A stretch of 64,000 nucleotides of DNA, from positions 26,308,201 to 26,372,200 of the forward strand of contig OW204001.1 in the NCBI GenBank assembly GCA_934047225.1, read 5' to 3'. Position numbers and translations under genes: made by a program. Below are positions 1 through 11,500 of this stretch, in pieces. The notes under the pieces are model-generated. The model saw only the letters and a program-made list of their open reading frames with translations. It ran no database searches and was not told the origin of the DNA. The stretch comes from Ypsolopha sequella. Lineage: Eukaryota; Arthropoda; Insecta; Lepidoptera; Ypsolophidae. How positions within the stretch are numbered: position 1 is the first letter of the stretch; every line of letters begins with the position of its first letter.

Positions 1-572
1 ATACTGCGGGCTCGCAAAAGAAAAGAAATGCATTTAACTCCTAATTATCATGCACACGCAAGTTAATCTATAAAGTATAAGCTAATCGAATGGGCGGAGG
101 TAGGCATGTATTTATATATGTAACCTATTACTATGTAGTATACAGGATGGGATTTGGTCGGCTGCCTGGATTCGTGCTGGGGGCTCGGTTGGTGATCATT
201 GAACCTGTTCCTGGTCCCTGGCCGGGTCTCCGGTATGGGTTCGGGCGGTTGATTGGATTTCACCTTGTATAATAATATTTTACCTATAATTTTAATCGTA
301 TATATATTGCTACATAAATTAAAAAAACATTTAATCTAAGTAGTTCATGTACATTTATTATTTTATTACATATATTTTTATAAGATTAAAATTTGACTTG
401 TGAAACGTTTATTATATATACCTACTTTGCAAAATAAACTTTTTGAATTTTGAATTTTGAATTTTTAAGCAATGTGCGGCTTTGCCCGTAATACGTCACA
501 AATTGTTCCATAGCTCATATTATACCATCTATATCTATAAGTATATTTTTGTTAATATCACAGAACATATCA

Positions 573-648
573 AAACAATGACTAACACGTGCGTAGAAGT
601 GAAGCTCTAAACAATGACTAACACGTGCGTAGAAGTGAAGCTCTAAAC
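573..648. repeat. 36-bp sequence duplicated in tandem
   Basis: The unit beginning 'aaacaatgactaacacgtg' occurs at 573 and again at 609, with no visible difference between the copies. A recent local duplication is the simplest reading. No function is apparent. Confidence 0.9.
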
Positions 649-894
649 CGCGGAAAATATCGCTAGTTATGTACAAGGTACAATGACATTTTTATAGAAA
701 TAAAACGATTTTAAGTTTAACTCTAAATAAAAGTGCAAGAAGCGAGTGTTTGATGCGAGTACAAGAAGTCTATATTATTTTAAATCCTTTTGCGAAGACA
801 CCGTGAAACATCATTATCAAAAACTGTGTTTTTTTTTTGAAGTTGATGACTTTTGCTCGATAAAATACTGATTTAATTACTGATAAAATTTGCA

Positions 895-1150
895 GGGTAG
901 CTGGCAGAATTACATATCAGCAGATCGCCAGTTAGGTAGAATTACATATCTTCAGACCACCAAGTAGGTGGGCCGATAACATTTACACGGTAGCTGGTAG
1001 AATGTGGATGAAATCGGCCTAGGACAGGAATTGGTGAAGTAAACAGACGAGGCCATACCCAGTAGTTGGTGGAATTGAGCTATCAATAATGATGATAATG
1101 ATGACATTATTATAAACTTTGAACCTTTGAACGAATTACCAGTAACCTAT
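895..1150 (+). mobile_element. Decayed 3' end of a LINE (RTE-like)
   Basis: In shifting frames the + strand reads as a weak version of the C-terminal tail common in insect RTE-like elements, of the type 'D-D-I-x-R-V-A-G ... M-K-S-A-Q-D-R'. It is followed at 1087-1107 by an 'aatgatgataatgatgac' tail of the sort these elements end with. There is an internal repeat of 'gtagctgg(c/t)agaat'. No open frame survives, so this is a fossil. Its assignment rests on motif resemblance only. Confidence 0.45.
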
Positions 1151-1201
1151 ATTATTACTTTTGAATTGAGTGAAGTGATAGAATGTTTTTTTCTATTTTA
1201 G

Positions 1202-1489
1202 AACCACCACCGGAATGTCCTCCAATTACTATCGACAGCATGGACTACGACGATAAAGCTGCTACTCTAAAATGGGAACCGCTTCCAAAAAAAGAAGGAG
1301 ATCATCCTGTTAGTTATATCGTCGAATATAAACCTAAAGATAAACCTTGGAATGCGAGTAAATCGGTACCAGAAACAGGAAATACAACCACAATAAAGAA
1401 TTTGGATCTAGACGCTACCGAATATGATTTTAGATTGATAGCGGAGAATTTCGCCGGAAAGAGCGATCCCAGCGAACCCGTTAGGAAGA
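1202..1489 (+). CDS. Exon encoding one fibronectin type III domain
   Basis: This is one exon of a multi-exon gene. It starts after AG (1200-1201) and stops before the donor GTAAGT (1490-1495). The exon is 288 bp, exactly 96 codons, and both splice junctions fall after the first base of a codon (phase 1-1), which is typical of shuffled modular domains. The peptide has FN3 hallmarks: an N-terminal proline-rich start (EPPPECPP), the core tryptophan in 'ATLKWEPL', the 'Y-x-V-E-Y' strand, 'T-x-Y-x-F-R-x-x-A-E-N-x-A-G' and 'S-x-P-S-E-P'. The ending 'GKSDPSEPV' resembles FN3 domains of giant muscle proteins (twitchin/projectin/titin type), but one domain cannot name the gene. The open frame begins at 1183, but those first codons are intronic. 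Confidence 0.87.
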
Positions 1490-1860
1490 GTAAGTGCTTT
1501 AGTTCTTAACGAAAGAGAAGTACCGGTAAGGCTCACTTTGATTTTTACGAGAAAATTTCCACGTTTTGGTCAAAGAAAAGACTGAACTTCACCAACCTTC
1601 ATGTAATTGTAGATGTCAGATGCAATAATAATTATTGCCATTCTGTAAAACTTGAGCAATTTGCCTCTAATATAGCTTGCACGAAATTGTCAATTTTGTT
1701 CTGAAGCGACATTAAAGTGTAGTATATCATTTTTATATGTTTTTCTTACTGAGGAAACTAAGTAAAGATGAGCTGAAATAGGGGGGTTACATCCAAGCGT
1801 GACCTTGATGCCGATATCAAAAGTAGTATTGGTTAAACTTAGTGATGATGAGCTGAATAA
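1490..1860. other. Intron sequence between FN3 exon and minisatellite
   Basis: No gene or clear element is visible up to about 1780. From about 1787 the + strand reads 'ttacatccaagcgtgacc', which recurs just past the right end of the minisatellite (3224-3241). The last stretch before the array, about 1830-1860, translates as S-D-D-E-L-N-K and continues into the repeat unit, so the array grew out of a LINE reverse-transcriptase remnant. Confidence 0.6.
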
Positions 1861-3224
1861 GAGGGTTCATAAGTTCCGCTATCTGGGGAGCACAATAAGA
1901 GGGTTCATAAGTTCCGCTATCTGGGGAGCACAATAAGGGGGTTCATAAGTTCCGCTATCTGGGGAGCACAATAAGAGGGTTCATAATTTCTGCTATCTGG
2001 GGAGCACAATAAGAGGGTTCATAAGTTCCGCTATCTGGGGAGCACAATAAGGGGGTTCATAAGTTCCACTATCTAGGGAGCACAATAAGAGGGTTCATAA
2101 GTTCCGCTATCTGGGGAGCACAATAAGAGGGTTCATAAGTTCCGCTATCTGGGGAGCACAATAAGGGGGTTCATAAGTTCCGCTATCTGGGGAGCACAAT
2201 AAGAGGGTTCATAAGGTCTGCTATCTGGGGAGCACAATAAGAGGGTTCATAAGTTCTGCTAGCTGGGGAGCACAATAAGAGGGTTCATAAGTTCCGCTGT
2301 CTGGGGAGCACAATAAGAGGGTTCATAAGTTCCGCTATCTGGGGAGCACAATAAGAGGGTTCATAAGTTCCGCTGTCTGGAGAGCACAATAAGAGGGTTC
2401 ATAAGTTCCGCTATCTGGGGAGCACAATAAGAGGGTTCATAAGTTCCGCTATCTGGGGAGCACAATAAGAGGGTTCATAAGTTCCGCTATCTGGGGAGCA
2501 CAATAAGAGGGTTCATAAGTTTCACTATCTGAGGAGCACAATAAGAGGGTTCATAAGTTCCGCTATCTGGGGAGCACAATAAGAGGGTTCATAAGTTTCG
2601 CTATCTGGGGAGCACAATAAGAGGGTTCATAAGTTCTGCTATCTGGGAGCACAATACGAGGGCTCATAAGTTCCGCTATCTGGGGAGCACAATACGAGGG
2701 TTCATAAGTTCCGCTATCTGGGGAGCACAATAAGAGGGTTCATAAGTTCTGCTATCTGGGGAGCACAATAAGAGGGTTCATAAGTTTCGCTATCTGGGGA
2801 GCTCAATAAGAGGGTTCATAAGTTCCGCTATCTGGGGAGCACAATACGAGGGTTCATAAGTTCCGCTATCTGGGGAGCACAATAAGAGGGTTCATAAGTT
2901 CCGCTATCTGGGGAGCACAATAAGAGGGTTCATAAGTTTCGCTATCTGGGGAGCACAATAAGAGGGTTCATAAGTTCCGCTATCTGGGGAGCACAATAAG
3001 AGGGTTCATAAGTTTCGCTATCTGGGGAGCACAATAAGAGGGTTCATAAGTTTCGCTATCTGGGGAGCACAATAAGAGGGTTCATAAGTTTCGCTATCTG
3101 GGGAGCACAATAAGAGGGTTCATAAGTTCTGCTATCTGGGAGCACAATACGAGGGTTCATAAGTTCCGCTATCTGGGGAGCACAATAAGAGGGTTCATAA
3201 GTTTCGCTATCTGGGAGCACAATT
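1861..3224. repeat. Minisatellite, ~36 copies of a 38-bp unit derived from a LINE fragment
   Basis: The unit starts 'gagggttcataagttccgct' and ends 'cacaataa'. It repeats every 38 bp, occasionally 37, from 1861 to 3224 with few substitutions between copies, for example 'ttccgct', 'tttcgct' and 'ttctgct'. Read in one + frame, the first unit gives V-H-K-F-R-Y-L-G-S-T-I, which matches the 'F-x-Y-L-G' motif downstream of the catalytic box in non-LTR reverse transcriptases. As 38 is not a multiple of 3, the array itself is non-coding. There are no unique spacers, so it is not CRISPR-like. Confidence 0.95.
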
Positions 3225-3474
3225 ACATCCAAGCGTGACCATAAAGCCATGATGCCTGATAACTGAAGAGTTCTCTATTTTTAAGTGATATGATTATATT
3301 TTATTAAGATGATAATTTTCAATATTAATATTAACTAAACATATATATTTTAAATTGTAGCGTTTTCAAAAATAAAATAAAAAATAGCATATTTATTAAA
3401 AATCAATAATATGGTGTTACAAAAAATTAAACGAATATACCTTTACATTTTAACTCTGAACAGACACTATACTA
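3225..3474 (-). other. AT-rich stretch, probably the 3' remainder of a BEL/Pao element
   Basis: No coding sequence is seen. The transposon at 3475-8541 sits at the 3' end of a minus-strand BEL/Pao pol gene, so the 3' untranslated or LTR part of that element should lie here. The - strand reads TGTAACACC at about 3420, a possible LTR start, but I cannot find a matching second LTR. Confidence 0.35.
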
Positions 3475-4335
3475 GAGGTTCTCTTGACATGGACCCTTCG
3501 GCAAGTGACCGAAGCATGAAACTTGGTACAGATGTAGCCTAGGTCAAAATGAGCAGATTTAGGCCTGGCCCCAGCAGTCCCGGACTTAATGTGGGGGGGG
3601 GGGCAGAGGGGGGAAGTAAGCTCCCGCCGCTTTGTAAACAAATAATGCTAACGCGTCGCAATTTCTTAATAGGGCGTATTTGGTATCATTTTCGTATAAA
3701 TTAAGGATGAGGAATTCAAATATATATTTTTCATAATGCCTTTCCATACAAAAAAAACGAAATTTTAGCAAAAAACTGTAAATGCCGGAAAACTATTTTC
3801 TCTTCAAGCAGACGTTATGCAAAGAATAGTTACTTTTTAAGATTAAAAAAAATAGTTGTAGAGAGCCTCGTTATTGTAGTTTATTAAAATATATATATCA
3901 TGTATACTTACTACACAATAAGAACTAAAAAAAATAAGGCGATGCCTCACGTTTCTCACTCTGTTACGAACGGCAGTGAGCGAGCAATCCGCTCCGTAGA
4001 CAAAAGATACTAACGCGTCGTGATTTCACACAAACGCGTATTTGCTATCATATTCGTATAAATTAAGGACGCAAAATTCAAATTTTGTCATTTTGTATTG
4101 CGTTTCTATACAAAAAAAGATTTTGGTGATAAAATGAAAAATACGGTAAACTATTTTCTCTTCAAGCAGATGTTATGTAAATAATAGTTACTATTTTGAG
4201 TTAAAATACTTATAGAAAGCCTAGTTATTGTAGTTTATGAAAATAAAGATATCATAAGATATACTTACTTCACAAAAATAACCAGAAAAAAACAATAAAA
4301 CGCCTCGCGTTTCTCATTTTACTACGACCGGCAGG
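3475..4335 (+). repeat. Left terminal inverted repeat with internal sub-repeats
   Basis: This arm is the reverse complement of 7675-8541, with scattered substitutions and an 11-bp gap near the tip. It contains two diverged ~360-bp blocks, each carrying 'ctaacgcgtcg', 'tcgtataaattaagga' and 'cttcaagcag(a/t)(c/t)gtta'. A third partial block continues to about 4470 outside the matched arm. Such stacked sub-repeats are common transposase-binding arrangements, but that role is an inference. Confidence 0.9.
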
Positions 4336-4483
4336 GAGCTAGCAATCCGCTCCGTAAACAAAAAATACTAACGCATCTCACACAAGGGCGTATTTGTTAC
4401 CATTTTCGTCTAAATTAATGATGTGAAATTCATATTTGAGGTTTTCGTAATACCTTTTGATACAAAAAAATTTACAAAACAAG

Positions 4484-7400
4484 CTAGTGTTGTCCACTGC
4501 ACAGACACAACTCAGTGCAGTTCAGCCCTTGTTTTTTACAACTACATCTGTTACCGCATTGCTGTTTGCACTTGCATTGTACTAGCTCTAAACAAGCTCT
4601 CGCAGCAACAAGTGCAGTTGTCCAGTGTGGCATCCAGACATTTCCATGTTTCCTCCATCCCCAGTCTTCAGGACTGGGTAGATTTTGTTGAGCTGCTGTT
4701 TGCCCCCACACAAACACTCCTTGGTATACAGCTCTTTTCAAGTGCTGGTGGAGAGCATCTTCGGTTGGTGGGATGTACTCCAACTGACGATCTTTTTTGG
4801 TAAACAAATGTTTTCTACATTCGTTTACCTTTTCAGATTGGCTGGATCTAAAATTAAAGATGTGAGCGCTTGTAATTGTATATTTATGCACACACAAGTG
4901 CTAATTACTAAAAATTCTGAAAGATCAAAATTATATTTACCTATCGTACATAGTCACCACATACTTTTGTATAATAGAATCAGCATGATCATCTATTTCT
5001 CCAGTTAACATCAGCGCTTGAAAAGTACTTGTCACCTCCGGGTAAGCTTTCCAAGCGTCGAAAGCAGTCTTTTTGCCTCTCTCATGGAACGCAGAAACAG
5101 TATCGCAACCGGAAAATGCGTGGAACAAGGGGAGCACTTGTTCTACAAAGCTTGTTGGCTGGTCCTACAAAAAATACTTAATAAAATATAACCTAATGCG
5201 GATGCGATCGCGTGACAAGAGAGAAACTGATGTTTTTTTCCAGTTCCAAGGTGTACATAAAGCTTCTCCAGCTGAGGATATTTGGACACACAGGATACCG
5301 CCAAAACCAATACATCAGTGTCGAACGATCTGATTAATATACAGGTGTGTCCCTGTGCTACAGCATCGGCGACGTGAACCATAATCAGCGTGTCAGCTTC
5401 TTCGTGGTTACACGGCTGCAAAATAGGTTTAGCTCGGTTTTTGTTGCTAAGCACAATGTCACCATCTGTTATGTTCAGTTCTTTGGTCTCTGGTATTTCC
5501 ATGTTGTGGCAACGAACGCTGAGCAAATGGAACAGCTCTTCTTTATTAGCTCCATCTCGAAGAAAGTTAGCCCAACTCTTGGGAATTTTGGTGCTTGGGG
5601 TCACCCGTGTACGATTGCCAGTGCCACGTTTTTGTCGTGTTATATTTTTTAAGGCTGTTGTCGTCATATTTATCCCAAACGACGTCTAGCCGTGTTGAGT
5701 TAGACAGCTTTCTCTGTAAAAAGGGAACAAAAACTGTGTCTGCATATTCACCGAAGGTTTTTGATTAACCAGGGTTTAACATGTGAACAATAGCAGATCC
5801 ATCCAAAATTTTTGTCGAAACCTGTGAATCATTCATAATTAACATTTTGCTGTATCGTATTGTAATAGTACATTATTTTAAGAGGATCTCGCGTTTAAAA
5901 AAATAAACTTTTACCTGAGGAGTATTTGCTTCTATAGTTTCGTCCGAAAAATTTGTAAGGCACTTACTAAGGTCTGATTTGGTAGTAGATCGCAAAGAAC
6001 CAAGAAGTGATAGTGTTGGCGGATAATTCTGATTTTCATGAGCCAAAAAATTGTCGAGGTCGACAGTTCTGTGTTCACATTTGGCGATATATAATTAACT
6101 GAAAAGGTTACAGTAATTTTTAAGACCAGTCATTTTGGTTTGCGTTTTCTTTTCTGGTTTACATTTGTATTAAATCATTTACATTTATTTAGTTTAATTG
6201 GACCGTGAATGCTTTTAATGCCCAACTTCAACCTTTCTTCCCAAAAAGTAAGGGTTTCCCATTTCTTCAATTGCGTTTACTAATGATCTTACATCTTGGC
6301 TGAACCTTTGCTGATAAGCGGGTGTGTCGGAATGGTGAGTGCTGTATTCTTCGTAGTGTGTATCTTCGATTTCATTTATTTGGTTAATATTGAGGATTTC
6401 ACTTTCGTACTGATCTACCATTGCTCCTAACTCTGGTCCAGCAATGAACCATTTGCGCAGAGCGTCTGGGTTTTCAGTTAGTCCTATCATTCCTGTAAAA
6501 TACGTAATCATAATTATGTTTAGTAGTAGATAGGTAACAGTTACCACATGAATATTTGAAAAAAGAAACTGACCACCATCTCCTTTCATGAGGGCATTCA
6601 TTTGCTCGTGAGCTTGATCAACTGACATCTCAGAAAATGAATTACCAGTTTTTCTTGCAACAAATGCACCTCCTTCAAACTTATGTAATATATCTGGATG
6701 CATTTCTTTTAAATTTGCGAGGTCTCTGATATGCACAGAAAACCATCTGGCATAATGTACATGGTCTAGAGAAAAAAACCAGAAAAACACTTGTGTTCTC
6801 AACGAGTCCAAATATGTGCTGAAGTTTCCTATTCTGGTAGACTTCACGAACTGCAACATTTGTAATTCAAGCTGTAGGATCATGTCCAAAAACTTGAATT
6901 GTGGTATTTCTTTCAGTTTATTTTCACGCCACTCCTCGAATGCAGTTTCGACTGTTTCATACTTTTGAAATGCTGTTTTTTGCAATAAATGCAATGCAGC
7001 AGCAGTAACCTAGAACATATATGTATGTTATAAGATAAGAAAACATAAATCTTAATTATAGATCTAGTCATTCAATCGATGGTTGTAGTAGTTATAATTT
7101 TATAACTCAGTCCCAGTTAGATACTTACTTGATGCGCGTAACATGAGAAGCCGACAACATAGCTTCTGATCTTCCTTGTGTAGTACACTGGCTTGTACCA
7201 ATGCCTCCGTCCAACCACTCCCAGACAACAACTGACCAAGAACTTTTAGCACCACTATTTCAATATGTAAACCACCCATCATGACAGAAATATTCTTTTT
7301 CCGTATCTTTCCGGAAACAAATATTGTAACTGCTTTAAAAGAGCAAAAAGAGGTTGATCTGCCACAATTATTGGGTTTTGGTCCGGATTCGAAAATTGTA

Positions 7401-7650
7401 TGGCTTTATCGACGACATTCATTGTATGCACCATTATTGCTGCATTGTGAGATTGTTCTTTAAAGATCGTAAGAAGAGCTACGTTAGTTATATGTCGTTC
7501 ATTTAAGTTTCTGTCACTCGCGCTGTGAAATGCTGCCCAAGGTTTACAGTTGTTATCAGACGTTGTACATTCCAACCATTCCCGCTCTTCCGCATAAGGT
7601 GAAGCTTCAGGCGATACATTATGCGTACAAATTTCGGTTAGTGGGCACAC
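4484..7650 (-). pseudogene. Transposon gene: XPG/FEN1-like nuclease with CXC domain, spliced and decayed
   Basis: Read on the - strand the pieces run 7650 to 4484. Likely introns have good GT...AG ends: about 7013-7127, 6496-6573, 5821-5914 and 4848-4940. Exons include 'MKGDGG' joining 'GLTENPDALRKWFIAGPE', then 'DNFLAHENQNYPPTLSL', then a nuclease part with EEADTLIMVH, DTDVLVLAV and FSGCDTVSAF. These resemble the acidic E-A-D, D-x-D and G-C-D motifs of the FEN1/XPG/PIN fold. The last exon ends in a cysteine-rich CXC cluster (C-K-C-K ... C-G-N-R-C-S-C) like that of tesmin/TSO1 DNA-binding domains. Large 'hypothetical proteins' with this layout are common in arthropods and cnidarians. At least one stop (near 5765) and a frame break near 5140-5190 suggest this copy is dead. 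Confidence 0.65.
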
Positions 7651-7674
7651 GGACTTTTTAACGCCGACAAAACT

Positions 7675-8541
7675 GCCGGTCGTAATAAAATGAAAAACGC
7701 GAGGCGTTTTATTGTTTTTTTCTGGTTATTTTTGTAAAGTTAGTATATATTATGATGTCTATATTTTCATAAACTACAATAACTAGGCTTTCTATAAGTA
7801 TTTTAGCTTAAAATAATAACTATTATTTACATAACATCTGCTTGAAGAGAAAATAATTTACCTTATTTTTCATTTTATCCCCAAATTCTTTTTTTGTATA
7901 GAAACGCAATACAAAATAACAAAATTTAAATTTTGCATCCTTAATTTATACGAATATGATAGCAAATACGCGTTTGTGTGAAATCACGACGCGTTAGTAT
8001 CTTTTGTCTACGGAGCGGATTGCTCGCTCACTGCCGTTCGTAACAGAGTGAGAAACGCGAGGCATCGCCTTATTTTTTTTAGTTCTTATTGTGTAGTAAG
8101 TATACATGATATATATATTTTAATAAACTACAATAACGAGGCTCTCTATAGCTATTTTTTTTAATCTTAAAAAGTAACTATTCTTTGCATAACGTCTGCT
8201 TGAAGAGAAAATAGTTTTCCGGCATTTACAGTTTTTTGCTAAAATTTCGTTTTTTTTGTATGGAAAGGCATTATGAAAAAAATATATTTGAATTCCTCAT
8301 CCTTAATTTATACGAAAATGATACCAAATACGCCCTAATAAGAAATTGCGACGCGTTAGCATTATTTGTTTACAAAGCGGCGGGAGCTTACTTCCCCCCT
8401 ATGCCCCCCCCCCACATTAAGTCCGGGACTGCTGGGGCCAGGCCTAAATCTGCTCATTTTGACCTAGGCTACATCTGTACCAAGTTTCATGCTTCGGTCA
8501 CTTGCCGAAGGGTCCCCATACAAGAGTTGGCAAGAGAACCT
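7675..8541 (-). repeat. Right terminal inverted repeat
   Basis: Reverse-complement partner of 3475-4335. The inner end reads 'ctgccggtcgtaataaaatg' and pairs with 'ctacgaccggcag' at the inner end of the left arm. The outer end 'caagagaacctc' pairs with 'gaggttctcttg'. The right arm keeps 'agagttggc' between the tip and 'ggggacccttcggcaag'; the left arm has lost it. Confidence 0.9.
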
Positions 8542-11500
8542 CGGGTACTAGAGGAATTAGTTTGAACAGTGGCTGCTTGAGGATTGAATCTCCTTTACAT
8601 TTAACTGACACTACACGCACACATTGATCTGGCCCTGTGTGCAATATTTCTATTCTGCCCAAAAGCCATTTCGTTGGTGGCAGGTCATCTTCTTTTATGA
8701 TCACTATATCTCCGATCTCTGGTGAAGGTATGACCTTCTGCCACTTATACCTCTGCTGCATTGTGTGTAAATATTCACTTTGCCACCTTCTCCAAAATTG
8801 TTGGGTCATGCGTTGTATTAATTGCCATCTGGTCAATAAATTTAAATTTTGTTCTGCGGGGTTGACATCTGGAACATTTATAATTGGCTCACCAATCAAA
8901 AAATGCCCTGGTGTGAGAGGGGGTGCATTCGATTCTGATATTTCTCCTAAAGGGCGCGAATTGAGGCACGCTTCAATCTGAGCCAGCAAAGTTGACATCT
9001 CTTCGTATGTAAGTGTGGCTGATCCAATAACCTTATTCAGGTGCAGTTTCACTGACTTTATTCCAGCCTCCCAGATACTACCGAAGTTTGGTGATCTTGG
9101 AGGAATAAAATGCCACGTAGTTCCGTCATTGGCTAGGATTTCCGCAATCTCAATGGATAAATTCTTTTTACCCTTCTCAAACATGTGTTTTAGCTCCTTG
9201 GCAGAGCCTATAAAATTTGCGCCATTGTCACTCTATAGATTTGCACAATGTCCTCTTCGAGAAACAAATCTCCTGAAAGCTGCAATAAAGGCTTGAGTTG
9301 TTAGATCTGTCACTGCTTCTAAATGGACTGCTTTGGTGCTCATACAGACAAATAGACAGATATATCCCTTTGACAATTTGTAACCTCTGCCTTTAGACAT
9401 GCGTATCTGAATGGGGCCAGCGTAATCTACGCCAGTGTTCAAAAAAGTTCGTCCAGGATTGACTCTAACTGACGGTAGTTGTCCCATAATTTGCTGCTGA
9501 GTTGCTGCTCTCTGTTTGATGCAAATGACACACGTTCTTATATATTGTTTTACAGCAACCTTTAAATCCAATATCCAATATTTTGTGCGTAAAATTCTCA
9601 TCATTAGCTGTGGTCCACCATGTAATGTTTTCAAATGAGCATCTGTAATTAGTAGCATTGCAAGATGATCTTTTCCTTGGAGTATAATTGGATGAATTTC
9701 ATCATAATATGGCAACTCAGCTCCCTGTAGCCGACCTCCTAGTCTTATCAATTTGTTCTCATCTAAAAATGGCGCTAGACTAGCCAGTTTACTCTTCTTC
9801 TTCACTTGCTCTTTTCTCTTTAATTGGTTTATTTCTTCTTCAAAAGCTAGAGTTTGGTAGTATTCTATACATTTCTCTAAAATCTTATCCATTTCTTTTG
9901 TTGTCAAATACTCAGGTTTATCTCCTTTCTTTAATCTTCTACAGTAAGCTAATACTCTCTTCATTCTCGTCAAAGATGAAAACTTTTCCCAAATAGGTTC
10001 TTCTCTCACTTCAGTGTGATATATTTTAGTGTTAGTCTTTTCTTCTAACTCTGTTTGTGGGATATTAGGTCTTTTATACTCAATTTCGTTGTTTTTTAAC
10101 CAACTTGGTCCAGTCCACCAAATAGCTGCTTCTGATAGTTCGGCAGCATTTATTCCTCTTGAAGCAAGATCTGCTGCGTTGTTCAAAGATCGTACATGAT
10201 GCCATTTGTCATTGTCAATAAGTTGAATAATCTCCGATACTCTATTTGCAACGAATGTTTGCCATCTCGTTGGTTGGGATTGCAGCCACGATAAAACAAT
10301 AGTTGAATCTGTCCATGCAAATATGTTGCTTTTAGAGATGTTTAAAAGGCTTGCAATATCATTCAACAGCCTTGCCAACAATACAGCACCACACAATTCT
10401 AATCGTGGTACAGAAATTTGTTTCAGTGGTGCCACCTTTGATTTAGCAGCTACTAGTCTAATTTGAACATCTTTGTGTGCATCTATAACTCTGAGGTAGA
10501 CTACTGCTGCATATGCTGAAGTAGAGGCATCAGAAAATCCATGGAGTTCCACTAAAGTGTTATCAGAACTTGTGTTCAGCCAACGATTAAGACGTATATC
10601 AATAAGACTTGTTAAATCATTCCTGTAGTTTAGCCATTCTTCTGATAGGTGTGATGGCAACTCATGGTCCCAGTCTAATCCACATAACCAAAGTTTCTGG
10701 ATCAGGATTTTTGCTCTTACTATTACTGGTGCTAGCCAGCCGAAAGGATCAAACAACTTCGCTACATCAGATAATACCGATCTTTTCGTGATTGGATAGG
10801 TGATCTCAGGTAAGTGGACTGTCAATTTAAACACATCATTTCTTTTATCCTACGTCAGACCCAATATGTTGATGATTTCGTCAAGTTTGATTTCTAAATT
10901 TTCCGTACAAACTTTTCTTTCGGCTTGTATAAAATTCATTAGTTCCTCACAATTACTAGACCATTTTTTCATCTCAAATCCACCAAGTTTCATTAGGTTG
11001 TTCATTTCATCATAAATTTCCAATGCTTCATGCACATTATCACTTCTAGTCATTAAATCATCCATATAAAAGGAATTTGTCACTATATTTGCTGCTTTTG
11101 GATACTTGTCTGATTCATCACACGCCAATTGATTCAAAGTTTTAACTGCCAAGTATGGTGCGGATGCTGTGCCAAAAGTAACAGTCTGCAGTTTGTAGTT
11201 CTCAATTTCTTTATCTGGACTGTCCCGCCAAACGATTCGTTGTAGATCTGCATGCTCAGGTGTTATCTTTACTTGTCGATACATTTTAACTATATCACCA
11301 ATCAAGCAGACTTTGTGTGTTCTCCAACGAGTTATCAAACTTCGTAAGTCTGGTTGTAGAGTGGGACCAACCATCATGCAATCGTTAAGAGCACGTCCTT
11401 TGTATCCCTTAGCGGATGCGTCATATACTACACGAACCTTGGAAGTATCCTTGTCTTCTCTCACCACTGCATGATGTGGTAGATATATAGTCAGTGGGTG

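Larger units (their letters stand above)
1..1201 (+). other. Intron sequence upstream of the first FN3 exon
   Basis: No convincing coding sequence is visible. The stretch is AT-rich and ends in a plausible 3' splice site, a T-rich run followed by AG at 1200-1201. Positions 433-467 carry a short 'ttttgaa' repeat of the kind left by retroposon tails. A 36-bp tandem duplication and a LINE 3' remnant inside it are listed separately. The small open frames at 63-272 on both strands overlap each other and match nothing I recognise, so I leave them out. Confidence 0.6.
3475..8541 (-). mobile_element. DNA transposon with ~860-bp inverted repeats, nuclease/CXC gene (Academ-like)
   Basis: The element is bounded by long inverted repeats and carries one spliced, decayed gene on the - strand (4484-7650). 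An XPG/FEN1-like nuclease signature together with a C-terminal CXC cysteine cluster is, as far as I recall, the architecture reported for Academ transposons, so I lean to that superfamily. The outermost shared bases are GAGGTTCTCTTG. The flanks read 'tacta' on the left (3470-3474) and 'ggg' then 'tacta' on the right, so a short target duplication is possible but not clean. It lies in the tail end of a BEL/Pao pol gene. It could be a different superfamily; a transposase alignment would decide. Confidence 0.7.

Noticed and set aside
63..272. Small overlapping open frames at the left edge
   Set aside because: They are short, on both strands, with low-complexity Pro/Gly-rich composition and no recognisable motif.
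1861..3224. CRISPR-like array of regular ~38-bp repeats
   Set aside because: The repeats are contiguous with no unique spacers, the sequence is eukaryotic, and the unit derives from LINE coding sequence. It is a minisatellite.
3056..3250. Minus-strand open frame with a repeated peptide across the minisatellite
   Set aside because: The 38-bp period shifts frame every unit; the frame is open by composition only and has no start context or homology.
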